This document shows positions 32,390 to 44,935 of a stretch of DNA of 64,000 nt, in pieces. Position 1 is the stretch's first letter, and the number at the start of each line of letters is the position of its first letter. Below the pieces are notes generated by a model. That model was given only the letters and a program-made list of their open reading frames with translations, was not told the origin of the DNA and did no database searches. The stretch is taken from contig CM049313.1 in NCBI GenBank assembly GCA_026874595.1, positions 58,113,159 through 58,177,158 of the forward strand, in the 5' to 3' direction. Both the position numbers and the translations under genes were made by a program. This DNA comes from Sipunculus nudus. Its lineage: Eukaryota; Annelida; Sipuncula; Golfingiida; Sipunculidae.

Positions 32390-34309
32390 GTCACTCGGAA
32401 CACACGATAAAACGCCGTATATGATTTTTCTAACTGAATTTTGCTATTTGAGTATATATGTAAGCCTTACTAAAATGAATGAATACACACATACCCATAT
32501 ATGCTTTTAATGTATAAAAAAAGCTTACTGTATATTTTGTCCGGTAAAAGAAATCTATATGTAAGTAAATAAGTTTTTATACATAAACGGCATGGCCGCC
32601 TCTGATGTATGATGAATGAATAACACGTTGGTGATACACACATCCATTGTATTTATTGAAATTTAATGACAGAGATAAACATCGTAAAATGGACAAAGCT
32701 ACCCGCTGTTTGTTTGTTTCTATATCAAATAAGAATTAGACAAAATGTTCAGATGAGACGTTACTTGCAGGATTGGCACATTTGAAAGTTAATAAGCTCA
32801 TGCGTACCATTATTATATACTTATTGAAAAAAGGTTTACCTGGTATATCCATAACCTCAATTATCCGAACAAATTTTATGTCCCAAAACTATTCTTAGTT
32901 CTAAGAATAAACCCTTAACATGCGCCGTCGATATATTTGAACACATTCCTTCCACTGCCACCAGTGCAAAGCAGACAGTACGCGTGTAACAGGTATTTAC
33001 ACAGTAAAGCATGCTATAAATACCCCTGCAGTATTTTGGCTTCAAATTATAATCGAGTCTTCAGTGTTGGTATTTTTTTCTACCATGTGTGTTTATCTGC
33101 GCATGGACCGCCTAACATGACTGTGGATCACATGACTTGTACCATAAGGCACCTGGAGGTTCCTGCTGTAGGATTTATCGGTGAGTTATTTTATACGGTA
33201 TTCTTACTATCACACAGATAACAGCTATATACTGTAGACGGTACTGCGGATACTTTAGATTGATATGGATGCTTGTTACTGATAGCAAACAAAGAAACAA
33301 AAATTCAGTACACAATAGTTTATATTGATATGCATAACACGCATTCGAACATGCCTTTACGCACACAGCATTACGCGTTACAATAATATGGAAGCATCTA
33401 TAAGGTGAAATTTTTCTTTTGCCCCTACAGTCATCATTCTACCCAGCTTATTTCATAATAAACGATTCATACAATTATCATTCTGTTATCACTACACCTT
33501 TATCGATCAGGTGATATTTTCTCATTGAAACACTTATATACAGCCATTATTTTCTATGGTATTTCACCATCATAATTAGCTTACCTGTCAGTGTATCTGT
33601 GCTGATATTAAAAATTAGTACCTTTGATAATGTGGAAACCTTAATCTATAGCGCTTTTACAAAATAAAATTACCAAAATAAGTACCGATACATTTTGCAA
33701 TATTTTTTGTTGGTATCATATCATTCATGGCGGAGGGCCCAGGAATGAAGGGGGGGGGGGGGGGGTTAGGTTAGGCTTCTTTTGGTGATTGCACAAATTT
33801 AGTTCTTGCAGTATTATTGTATAACACGAGTTTGTATAGTAAGTTAATTGTATGACCCTTTTTGTTCATCTAGCCATATATAACAGCAACTTTAAGTATA
33901 TCCGTCACATCTATATTTGAGTATGACATTCCTGGTACATAGATCCGTAGATTTAATAAATTCAAGCAATTAGCGACACAACAGTATGAATATGATTATT
34001 CATTTTACATGACAGCAATTAATAAAAACTTAAGACACCTAAACAGAAACGATTTCAATACAAAAATAAGGAGAGATACATTTTTCAATGTTTTCAAAGG
34101 AAACATATCACTCTTGCCGGAGGGTCCAAGAAGAAAGGGGGGGGGGGAGGGGATGTGGGGGGTTGGGGGGTTGGGAGAGGGTCCAGGTCCGAACCCAACT
34201 TGTTCAGCCGCTGCAACCTTGAAAGGTTTCAGGCCAGCTTTTGCGGACTGGATCCCCAAACCTCTGTCATTATAGTCCATGGGTCAGTAGGGGTAAAGCT
34301 ACCCCCTAA
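32390..34309. other. Downstream of the class C receptor exons; no exon established
   Basis: AT-rich sequence with poly-G tracts at about 33751-33766 and 34138-34148. Remaining receptor exons may lie here or farther right, but no seven-helix motifs were seen. Confidence 0.4.
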
Positions 34310-35090
34310 TTTTCTAATACCTAGAGGTTCCTAGTTTGTCGAAATGAACGCTGGAACTTGAAACAAGTCTGATTTTTTTTAATTTACCTTTTTTCACTCC
34401 CTGTCAAAGTAACAAGTTCGCGACTGACGGAAAGTGCTTAAGGGGCTATGATCACAAATCGACTGAAAGTTCCTTAATATTGTCCTATGGTTGTGAAGTA
34501 AACACTTTTTTACTCCTCTTTTCTTACTGAACAAAATAGATATAACTGTGTATATATCTGGATGACTTATATGCTTATTACGTGTAGTTACATGCAATTA
34601 TCAAAATAATTTTGAATATTTTTTGGGGGATGTATGCGCATTTATTAACCAAAAGGTTTGACACAATAAATTAAACGATCTTTCGTAATCCGAGTTTATC
34701 TTTTTGTTTCCTAAGGTCCCTTAATCATGAAAATGAATGTTGGTGGTTGAAAAAGGGTCGTTTTTGTCGAGAAATTATCCTTTTATCAAACCATGACAAA
34801 GTGCCATGTTTGCGGCCGAGAGAATCGGTAAACGGGGTATGGTCACAAAATCGACCGCGACTTCCCTAATACTAGCCCTATAATGTTGAAATAAAGACCA
34901 TTTTACTTCTCTTTTATTGCAGTGAAAGGTAGATATAAAGATGCATGTATTTGGATTAATGACATGCTAATTTAGATATAATTTCAATATAAAAAAATCC
35001 CAAAATAATTTGAATTTTTTTTAATGTGTTCATGCAGTTTATTCAACCAAAAGTTTAGACAATAAATTGATTTACTTCATAATCTGAGCT
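34310..35090 (+). repeat. Two direct units of a ~350-bp repeat
   Basis: Both units contain a phrase like GGGGTATGGTCACAAAATCGACCG, a TTGAA(A/G)TAAA-ACCATTTTACT string and a CTCTTTT-TGCAG block. Inverted relatives lie at 36420-36990. Confidence 0.6.
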
Positions 35091-36419
35091 ATTTAATTGT
35101 TTCCTATGGTCCATAGATCATGAAAAGTAGTGTTACGAAGACAAATTGTTCAGAAGAAAATTCTCAGCCAATTCGGGATTCTGTGGCGCACAAATCCGGC
35201 GTACCAACCGCTTCGCTAGAAAAACAAGCCTTACTTGCGAAATAGTTCGGTCCTCTTTACGTCAATCCGTAACAGTAGTTGAAATAAAATGCAGGCCATA
35301 TATATTGTATATTATAAGGAGGCACAGGGGGTATTCACCTACCCAAATTAATATTTAGGACAAAGTTTTTCACTTGTTTTTGGTTCCTAAAGTTAATTGA
35401 TACCGGATTTGTTTCAAAGGTGCTCATGTTCTTGATGACCGTTAAAATATACACCCCACGAAGGGACACGCCTCTTGCATCCAACCCTCTCAGCTCTTAA
35501 TCCAACTGTGAATTCTGTGTACACTTGCCGCCTCCCTCCCAACAGGAATTGGGTTTTAATCCAACTCTGATCACATAGTAATATTGATAAAATGGGTGTT
35601 AGTTAAGGGGGGGGGGGGGAGTATGTATCCTGCTGAATGGGCCTGTGTATGTGGGGGGGGGGGCAGATTCTAAGACTACCCCTCCCCACCACAACCACAA
35701 AATAACATTGGTAAACATTTCAGCACTAAATGTAATGGCCAGGGTGGCTGCGTACAGTGATGAAGGACTACAGCTTGGACTTGAGTCCACTTTTTTTTAC
35801 GGACTAGGACAAGGACTCGAAGTTCAGGACTAGGACTCGGCCTAAGAGGCAAGAGCTCAAGAAAGCAGATCGAGTTAATCTCGAGTTCAGTAGAAAAAAT
35901 TCTGTCACATAATATGACTGATGTACATGAACATATACTACGAACAAAATATTAGGCATGCAAAATTGCGGACGAAGGTGGTGTACAGACGAGTGGGTGT
36001 AGCTGCTGCTGCTCTGCTTGCTCGTTCGACTTCGCTTCTTTGGCTCGGTGCGTGGTGTTCTGGAGCTGACTTGGGAAGGCGTCTTGGACCCCTTAGCGCT
36101 TGGCTTGGTCTGGCATTCTCAACAGTATTCATTCACGTCGCTTCTATGCTTCTATGCTTCTACTTACCTTATACTGGAAGCCAAAATACTGGAATCAAAC
36201 TCTACCCTGACTCCACTTTTCTGCTGTTGCTGCTGCGTTTCATACAAATAACCATTAAGGACGTTGTCTGGTTTTCACTGCGAAAATGCATTTTCTATAC
36301 CGAGACACCATATATAATAAAACCAACTGAGATTTTATAATAAATTTATATTTTTTATTTAAACTTATAATTTTGGAAAGGAATATGTAAAAATATGAAA
36401 TAAATATAAATATAAAATC
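35091..36419. other. Region between inverted repeat copies; no gene recognised
   Basis: Includes poly-G tracts near 35609 and 35656 and a GC-richer island at about 35980-36160 that is open on both strands without recognisable motifs. A perfect donor-like AAG|GTAAGT lies on the minus strand near 36166. Confidence 0.4.
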
Positions 36420-36990
36420 AGTGTAATTGCAATCTTTTGATGAATAGTCTTTCACGTTAAAATTTTTTATATCTGGTTTATTGAGCTATAAAAAGGAATA
36501 AAATGGTACTTATTTCATGGTCCTACAACTAGTAATTATAGGAATTTATTGTTGCTTTTAGTGACCATAGCCCGTTTCTGCCTTCCTGTGACCTTTTGAC
36601 TTTCACCTTGTTTCATACGCCGACATTTTTCATAATCCAGAGATCATCAAACAATAGAACAAATTCAGATAATAAAGCAGTTCGTGTCTAAACTTTTTAT
36701 ATACATTAAAAACATCCAAAAAATGTTGAGGAATTTGACATAACTGGACGTCAAAAGCATGTGAAATTTATCCAGATACAAAGACATTTGATCGTGCCTT
36801 ATTAAGCAATAAGAGAGGAGTGAAATGGTGTTTATGTCACTACCATAAGACAAATATTAATGGAGTTACAGTCGATTTTGTGACCAAACCCCCTTAATCG
36901 ATTTCCGTAAGTCGCAAACTTTGTTTTTTAACGCGGTTTGATAAAAAGGGCCATAGCCTTGTTTAAAGTGCAAACATTCATTTTTGCAAA
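36420..36990 (-). repeat. Two inverted units of the ~350-bp repeat
   Basis: Minus-strand relatives of 34310-35090, sharing for example (complement) CGATTTTGTGACCAAACCCC, CACTACCATAAGACAAATATT and CAGATACAAAGACATTTGATCG. The two pairs enclose about 1.3 kb. Confidence 0.6.
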
Positions 36991-37029
36991 CTATAGGGAC
37001 CTAAGGGTATGGGGTAAAAAAGAAAATTA

Positions 37030-37720
37030 GGGCATGGGAAATTTCCCTCGCGGGGGGAAGGGGATGGGGGGGGGGGTGGTGGTGGTGGGGGGGGGAGGCT
37101 ATGTCGCAACCATCACTGTAGTAACGTTCACTATTGTAATAATTTTTCTCTATTTAGTTGATGTTCTACCAAACAAATGCCATTTCCAAAAAAAAAAAAA
37201 AACCCAAAAAATAAACCAGACAATTCATCCAAAACTTAACACCAAAATCCTAAGTTTGTATTTTAAAATGTAATTACACAAGTGACATTTATTACAATGG
37301 TGACCGCGTCGAGCAACCACTACTGTAATGATGGCACTATTGTGATAATAACCATGCGGTCCTATATCTAACAACTTCAGGTGTCCGTCTGAACTGTTTC
37401 GCTTAAATTTAATTTTTTTTTCATTTATTAGTGTAAGATTCAAGTTTTAACCATGTTGGGACTTAAAATATTCTGAACACATAACAATCCATCCTTAATT
37501 CTTTATTTCTATCAATAACAACATTAATTACAATAGTGACCGTTATTTCAATAATGATCGGGTCGTGCAACCACTTTGGCTGCAACTGCAACCACTTTTG
37601 TAATAATTATTACAGTAGTGACCGTTATTACAATAGTCCTTACCAGCCACCAATGTAATAATTATGACAAAAGTGAACATTATTACAACAGTGGTTTCAA
37701 CAGAACTATACTCCTACTGC
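37030..37720. repeat. G-rich tract and degenerate TTATTACANTAGTGAC repeats
   Basis: Begins with G-rich sequence (37050-37100), followed by scattered copies of TATTACAATAGTGACCG and CGTGCAACCACT in both orientations at about 37100-37150, 37285-37360 and 37520-37700. Non-coding. Confidence 0.55.
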
Positions 37721-40539
37721 ATTGCCAATATATACAGACTGTTAGTTCTCGTGGGTTGGAACCCTGCTTTTCTTAATCCTGGATTCTCTACGCTAATGTC
37801 CATCGACAAAATAGCCCTATAAATGTCTACTATCTTAAAGTGTGGTTGGTCCTTACGTTTGAGGTGTCCCCAATATCAATCCAGAAAAGGAGTTTTCTGT
37901 GAGCTCACAAAAAATAACACTTTACTTCTGGACCAGAACAGATTAATCTAGTTTTAATTTGTCATCATGTGTTAAATACATACCTCACATTGACACCAAA
38001 AAAATTAATACCTTACAAATAAATTCTTATTGATTCAATGTACCAAACATAACAAAAAAAGAGCAGCAAGATGGTATTATAAACAATATACGGATAGGTA
38101 AAACGGAACAATAATCCAAAGAGGACTCCCTTTGGTCATATATTTTTTTATAATGAGGGAATACGTTGTATTTTGATTTTTTTTCTACTTTTAGATTTTT
38201 TTCTTTATTTATTACATTCTTTAGGCCCGACGAATCGCATGTAACTGCTCTAATGTGAGAAAAGTGATAAATTGGCAGTTAATTTAATAAAATGGCAGCT
38301 GAATGTTAACCTGTCATTAACAAGCAAAAATCCATTACATATTTTTTTTTCTAAAATCTAAATAGTATTGTGGTTATATGAATAGACACTGTTGGTTTTT
38401 ACGCATTACTTTGCTCTTATCAAACACTCCTTTCCACCGCATAAAGGGGGATTCTTGGAAATGTGCCTGTACTTACGTACCTTTTTACGCGAGCATGCAG
38501 AACACACATGACCTGATATAACGGTTCAGACACTCGAAATATTACACAGGCTTTCATTCTGGAGGGTGTGTATCAAAACTACATAATATTTTCTGTCACT
38601 ATTGACACATCTCTTGAGATTCATTGGTGGTACCCTGATGTAAACATGTGTATAATTGTGAGGTTAATACACTTTATCTAGGGTAACAGTGAAGGACGCC
38701 CGGTCTCAGAAGTATCTTCTAAGAATCACTCCAATTGTCCAGGTATGCTTCCGTCACACTTTTTGTGCGTATTACCTTAAAGGAAGATTTAGCAATCGCC
38801 CTGTTAATGATACTGAATATTTGTATCCAATAGATGATGTGTATAGTCGAATATAAGACAACCCGACCCCCGCCCTCCTCCCGAAAGCTAATATGGCAGC
38901 AAGACAGCCATCACACCTGTCCGGCGCATTTTCTAAAGAAACGAGCAATTTCTGTGATTTTTTAAATTGAAGACTGGTAGGCCCTGCCTACGTGAGAATG
39001 CGCTATCAAAACCTTCAGGAATCTAAAATGGCCGCCATGCGCCAGCAAATACTTTGGAATTTTCTTACTTGCATTCCCTCAAGCTCCAGGGCATATCATA
39101 GCTTATTTTTTGTGGCCATTAGATTTTTTTACTGGCGTTTCTAGTTCCCTTAAAACCCGGTGACAAAGAACATACTAATGATAAGCTGAATATGCATATG
39201 AGAGAGAGAGAGAGAGAGAGAAAGAGATGTTCTGCAGCAGTTTATCCAGTCGAATTAAACTACTTATGTTAAGAGGACGGCCCAAAGAAAATTGGTGAAC
39301 AGGTGGCGACATTATGTTGAATTTATAATTATAGTAAATGGGTAAAATATACGATTTGCACGATCGTTATGTAATTTGCAATATGTTCTGATAAGCCAAA
39401 CATCATTGTGTCAGTTATTTGATATATTATTTTATGACGTAAGGCGCCTTTGGGTACATAACAGGGGTCCTGACACTTTTTCTTTGGCCACTGAAGACTT
39501 TTCTTTAAATCATTGCAATTACAAGGGGATGACAAATTTTAATAAGGAAAACACGTAGCAAGTGTATTGAGCCACACAGTACGAAAGGTCTATACATTGT
39601 GTCACACCACACAAGCAGCGGACATATATTATCAGGAACTTCCACGCATAAGTCAAGAAAAGTCAATTTATGTCTAGGGTACTACGTCTACATCTCACAA
39701 CCTTGGAACCGGCTTTTATATATACCTGCTGCTGCTGAAAAAATAAAAATTCGGGAACGTTCTAGTCAACGAATGTGCTACAGACATATCTACATAGAAT
39801 TTACCATGGGGGGGGGGGGGGGGGGGGTTCCTCCGTGTTACGATTCACCTATTGGGATGATATACCGAGGACCCGTATGTGGGATCGACACCGGGCCTGG
39901 GTGATATCGGGATTCAAAAATAATATTATAGGAAGCGAGTGCTACCGCCCTGTCACGTAGTCCCAAACAAAAATGGAACTCACGAAAGATGTACATGCAG
40001 TTGGAAATGACACTTTTTTGCATGATTAACTTGCATATCCATGTGTATTAATCACACATGGATGGATATAAATGATCTAGTGATATATAGCCCAGATATA
40101 ACAATAGACGCAGGAGGACAAATAAGAAAATCCACAGCTTTGAAAAGTATCAAAAAGATTATTGATTATGGAATGATTATCTGTTGCCCTGGTTATGGTA
40201 ATATATAAGAGCAAAACAAATATTTCCTTCAACTATTGCAAAGTTTAAGTGATACAAAATTACCGTTACTTGTATTATGCAAAAAAAGTTTCTTAATATC
40301 AGGGACTGATGAATTTATATGCTGTGCAAGAAAATCATGGCGCACATTAATTGACCCGTGGCTCATTACATATGCTAACAAGGCACCACAAAGCGGAGGA
40401 TCCCCTCGCACGGGGTTTAATTAGAATGGGTGTATTACACGGTGTAAAATTAGGAGGGCGGCTCTCTGGCCTTGACCTTTGCTCCTGTGACCACAAACTA
40501 TATATTATATTATATATTATAATATTATATTTAATTTAT
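37721..40539. other. Intergenic, no gene recognised
   Basis: Contains an (AG)n tract at about 39201-39222 and a long poly-G tract at about 39810-39828. A short segment at 38682-38742 has good splice signals on both sides but no recognisable product. Confidence 0.45.
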
Positions 40540-41283
40540 ATAGCGCTAAATCAACAAAATAGTTATCAAAAGCGCTTTACAAGATACAAAGCACAGTTTT
40601 TCTAAAACATAAAATGTAGATTCCTACTAAAACAAAGATTCCTAAAAGTTAAACCCTAATTCCTAAGAACTACCAAAAGCTAATATAAAAAGGTAAGTTT
40701 TAAGATTTCTTTTAAAAGAAGCTAAAGATGGTGAAGCTCTGATTGAGTGCGGAAGTTCATTCCACAACCTTGGTGCCACAGCTGAGAAAGCTCTCGAACG
40801 ACACATCTCACTTCGTGCTTTAGGAATCACTAAAAGCCCTTGGTCAGATGACCTAAGCTGCCTGACTGGAACATAAAAAGTTAAGAGGTTCTAATGTAAA
40901 TAGGCGATTGACTATTTATGGCTTTGTATACTAATAATAAAATTTTAAAATCAATGCGCTGTCGCACCGGGAGCCAATGGAGTTCTTTAAGTATAGGTGT
41001 AATGTGGTCGCGCTTCTTGGCACCAGTTACAAGCCTAGCAGCTGCATTCTGCACTCTCTGAAGCCGGTTCAGTAACTTGCTAGGAAGACCACATAGCAAA
41101 GAGCTGGAACAGTCAATCCTTGAACTAATGAACGCATGAATTAATGTTATTTGTGAATCTTGAGTTAGGAAACCCTTTATCCTAGCTATATTACGCAGGT
41201 GGTAAAATGCCAAACTACAAATATTATTTACATGCTTATCAAGGCAAAGCCCTTGGTCAAAAACAACCCCCAGGTTCCTAGCA
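40540..41283 (-). mobile_element. 5'-truncated non-LTR retrotransposon (L2/CR1-like LINE), 3' end
   Basis: Minus-strand frame reads LAFYHLRNIARIKGFLTQD, FISSRIDCSSSLLCGLP, LLNRLQRVQNAAARLVTGA, ILKELHWLPVRQRIDFKILLL and, after a frameshift near 40885, LWNELPHSIRASPSLASFKRNLKTYLF. This is the conserved C-terminus of L2/CR1-type LINE RTs. The 3' UTR ends with AGCGCTATATAAATTAAATA and an AT-rich microsatellite tail (about 40500-40550). Truncated at 41283, where a satellite begins. Confidence 0.8.
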
Positions 41284-41832
41284 CAGTTTGTTCTTTATCT
41301 ATGGGTGGGTGTTGGTCAAACGGTTTGGCCTAAATTGGGTCTACAAGCTTTTTCATGAAGTGGACCCTGTGGCTGTGACCTATGACCCCGTTACCTCAAA
41401 ATCGATAGGGGTCTTCATCCATGGGTGGGTGAGCATTATTTGCAAGATGAAAATTTTGGTCAAACGGTTTGGCTTTTAATGGGTCCATAAACTTTTTTCA
41501 AGAAGTAGGCCCTGTGGCCGTGACCTTTGACCCCGTGACCTCAAAATCGAAAGGATTTATTTTCCGTTGGTGGGTGAGCCATATGTGGAAGATGAAAGGT
41601 TTTGGTCAAACGGTTTGGCTTTAAATGGGTCCACTAACTTTTTCAAGAAGTAGGCCCTGGTGTTGTGACCTTTGACATTGTAACCTCAGAAATCAATAGG
41701 GGTCTTCATCCATGGGTGGGTGAGCCTTTATTTGCAAGATAAAATATTTTGGTCAAACAGTTTGGCTTTAAATGGTTTCCAAAGCTTTTAAAAAAGTAGG
41801 CCCTGTGGCCATGACCTTTGACCCCTTGACCT
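41284..41832 (+). repeat. ~145-bp satellite, left part
   Basis: Units anchored by GGTCAAACGGTTTGGC at 41314, 41458, 41604 and 41751, each with GTGACCTTTGACCCCGTGACCTCAAAATCG and CATGGGTGGGTGAGCC. The array is interrupted at 41833 by an LTR element and resumes at 46655. Confidence 0.85.
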
Positions 41833-42708
41833 TGTTACAGGTGCCCTTTTTATTGTGTGCAGCGGTCTTGCATGTGTTTCTTTTATTGTGCGCAGGGTTG
41901 CTCCATGCGATGTTGACATTTGGTTCGTGTGCCACGCGTAGCTCGTGTTGTAGCGGCCTTGCCTGGCCGGATGTTGCAGACTCGGTTTAATCCGCATTGG
42001 TTGAACTCTGGCGTGTAGCTACACAGCGTTCTTTGTTCAAGTATGTTCTTTGAGCTGGTTTATTATGTTAGGTTCCTTAGATTTTTCGAGAAATTGAAAG
42101 TTCTCGGCTTGAGGTAAAAAGTTATATAAAGAGGCTGTGTTTTAAAGCCGGGAGAGAGGTGAGAGAATATTTCAGCGGATAAAGAAGCGTGTGAGTGAGT
42201 TTATGGGACCTATTCCGATAAGAGCGGCAATTATGGATTTTCTTCTGGATTTGTGACGGATCTTATTTAGTCTTTAGTTTGCTTTCGGGAATTTGACAGG
42301 AACTTCACTTTGGGATTACGGCGAATTGATTTGTGTGAATAAACTGGACTGTTATTCTCTGAGAAGATTTGTGTGAATTGTCCATCTGAATTATATGCTT
42401 TAACGGACTTGTTGCTGTGACAGTGGTGGTATCCAGGTACTGTGCACTTTGTTTATTAGGCTGTGTGATTATATTGATTTGCTGTTATACTGTTGTTGTA
42501 CTGTGTAATTGTATTGATTAAGTGTATTGCATTGTTAGGGTTGTTTTAAGAATAAATTATAGTTATTTGTTTACAAAAATACACTGACTTCTTTATTCAT
42601 TCCCCTAGACATTTCACGCTGCCTAGTGTTACAGAATCTGATTTTTTTCTCCATAGCAAAATTTACAAAATCACGCATACGTGATCTGTTAATATCACCG
42701 CCGTAACA
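41833..42708 (+). repeat. 5' LTR of the second Gmr1-like element
   Basis: TGTTACAGGTGCCC...CCGTAACA, 876 bp. TATATAAA at 42123-42130; AATAAA near 42551. The upstream half differs from the LTR at 16773 while the last ~300 bp are close, suggesting a sister subfamily. Confidence 0.85.
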
Positions 42709-42714
42709 TAAAAT

Positions 42715-42732
42715 TGGGGGCTCGTCCGGGAT
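42715..42732 (+). promoter_or_regulatory. tRNA-Pro primer-binding site
   Basis: TGGGGGCTCGTCCGGGAT matches all 18 bases of the tRNA-Pro primer-binding site known from gammaretroviruses. It starts six bases after the LTR. Confidence 0.85.
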
Positions 42733-42875
42733 GGCTTAATAGTTTTAAAACTTTATTGGACCTTGACCTGGACACATTGTTTTATTATACATTGTTCACA
42801 AGATTACTTATTGTTTACGATACATTGTTTAGAGGATTTATCTCAGTGTTTTTGTTATTGTTTTAACATCCTAAC

Positions 42876-44642
42876 ATGATTGATTCCAAACCTGAGACAT
42901 TTATTGACGATCCCGACCCTGATTAACTTGAACAGTTGACAAAGGAACAGTTGTTGCGTTTGGGACAACACTAAGGGCTAAGTGTGAAAAAAGCTTTGAG
43001 AAAGCCTGATATCATTGCCGAAATCGTGCAGTATCTAGTTAGCACAGGTTTAATTAAAGAGAGTGGAGTGGAAACATAAAAAAAAAAAATACAACCTTGC
43101 TATGCAGTTGGAATTAAAAAAGTTAGAAATGCAACATGGGTTAGCATTAAAACAGTTAGAGAGGGAAGAACATGAAAGTTTGAAACAGTTAGAATTGAAA
43201 AAAAAACAAAGAAAAGAGAGAGAAGAACATGAAAAGTAAGAAAGAGAAAGATTAGAAAAAAAAAAGAAATTAAGTTAAAACTACTGGAAATTAGAAAGAC
43301 TTAAACTAGAACATAGTCTACGTGCTGCCCCAACTAACAGTTTTGATGTTACTAAACATATTAGACTTGTCCCCCTTTTCAAGAAAAAGAGGTTGATAAA
43401 TATTTCTTACACTGTGGGAAGGTAGCTGAAAATGGCCTAAGGAAAATTGGACTATGCTGTTTCAAAGTGTATTGACTGGCATGGCCAGAGAAATTTACAC
43501 AGAGCTTTCAGTAGAAGCCGCAGCTGACTATGACCAGGTTGAGGTGATCAGTTAGTTCCGGAGGCTTACCGCCAGAAATTCAGAAATTTAGAAAAGCGCA
43601 AAGAACAGAACTTGCTAGGACAAAAGAGCACTTGTTTGATCGCTGGTGTAGTTCTAAAAATGTAATGAAAGATTATGGCAATTTGCGCCAGTTGATTTTG
43701 CTTGAAGAATGTAAGCGCTGCATTAACGCAGATGTTAAAACTTTTCTTGATAAGAAAAGTCCTGAAACACTTGACATTGGTGCTCAATTAGCTGATGATT
43801 ATTCATCAACACACAAAATGTCTTTTAATAGCAAATCAAACCAGTCATTCACAAGCAAGAATGTAAATCAGTATGGCCAAAAGAAGTTAAAAGCGCAGTC
43901 ACCCAGTAGTAGTAGTCCTGATAGTTCAACAAAGTCCATTGCTATACCTCAGTCCACGTCCACTGTGTCTAAGTCCAACAAAGACCATTCATTTGCGAAG
44001 AAAAACTGTAATTACTGCAAGAAGGAAGGTCATCTAATTTCTGACTGCTGGAAACTTGCGAATATACCAAATAGCAAACCTTCTGGTTTTGTTTCAAAAT
44101 CTTTGAATAGCATAGTACAAGAGCCAGGCTCTTTTCATGAAAATAAGGGGTACAGCTCCTTTATTGACTCCAGTAAAGTGTTTGATGCTACGGAGGCCCA
44201 CGTGCCGTCTGAATCCTAAGAAGAATCCGTAGCTTGCGGGGTAAAAACCTCAGTTGATTCCTGCGAGGAATTTAATAAGGCTAGGTCCTTTCAAGACTCC
44301 TGCGAGGAGTATTCTTTAAATAAGGCTAAGTCCTTTTATGACTCTTGCGAGAGTATTTCAAATGAGGCCAGGTCCTCTTATGACAAACAGAAGTTTGTTT
44401 CTTCTGAGGAAAATTCCTCTGTTGACCCCATGAGGAGTTTGAATGTAATAAGGTGTAGATTCCTTTAATGACTCTGGTAAAGAGCTTATGACTGACACGC
44501 TCAATGTCAGTTCTTTATTTGAAGAAGCTGAGGTAGTAGATTCCTCTCCTGACTCTGAAATGGAGTTATTTGAGCCATTCATATATGATGGTTTTGTATC
44601 ACTTTCAAGTGATTTTTCAGATTCTACCCAAGTAGAATTTTG
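42876..44642 (+). pseudogene. gag to protease fragment of the second Gmr1-like element
   Basis: ATG at 42876, then an early TAA after about 17 codons and several frameshifts. Collinear with the gag at 17636: coiled-coil region (43090-43310), capsid C-terminal part (QLILLEECKRCIN, TLDIGAQLADDY), CCHC knuckle CNYCKKEGHLISDC (about 44008-44050) and the acidic DSCEE repeats. It ends at the RDTGSG protease motif near 44641. Confidence 0.8.
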
Positions 44643-44699
44643 AGGGACACTGGTTCAGGCCAGATTCTCATGTTAGCAAACACTTTGCCATTTTCTAAT

Positions 44700-44935
44700 A
44701 ATTCTTTTTCTGGTGCACTCAGACGTGCTTAACAACCTTGATGACAAACTGTCACACCTTACCGCACAAAAACAGCAAGACCCCAAGAACCTGCTGCGGA
44801 ATTATGAACATTTGTTTAGTGACATTCCAACGCGAACTAACATATTGTGCCATGACTTCGATGTTGGCGAGGCAAGCGCAGTCAAGCAGCATCCTTATAG
44901 ACTGAATCAAGAAAAGCAAAAGTATCTATAGGATA
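44700..44935 (+). pseudogene. Pre-RT fragment joined after an internal deletion
   Basis: Codes for NLLRNYEHLFSDIPTRTN and VGEASAVKQHPYRLNQEK, corresponding to 21230-21440 of the first copy. The protease remainder and whole integrase (about 1.8 kb) are missing at the junction near 44722. It stops at a TAG beside the inserted LINE. Confidence 0.78.

Noticed and set aside
33000-33186. Possible further exon of the class C receptor ending at TTTATCG|GTGAGT
   Set aside because: The encoded stretch has two Cys but does not follow the cysteine-rich domain pattern, and no matching acceptor or phase could be fixed.
35921-36340. Overlapping open frames on both strands in a GC-richer island
   Set aside because: Both readings are low-complexity (Ala/Leu-rich or Arg/Ala-rich) and match nothing known; more likely a composition effect.
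38682-38742. Possible 61-nt plus-strand exon with good acceptor (TTTATCTAG) and donor (CCAG|GTATGC)
   Set aside because: The encoded NSEGRPVSEVSSKNHSNC has no recognisable homology and cannot be tied to a neighbouring gene.
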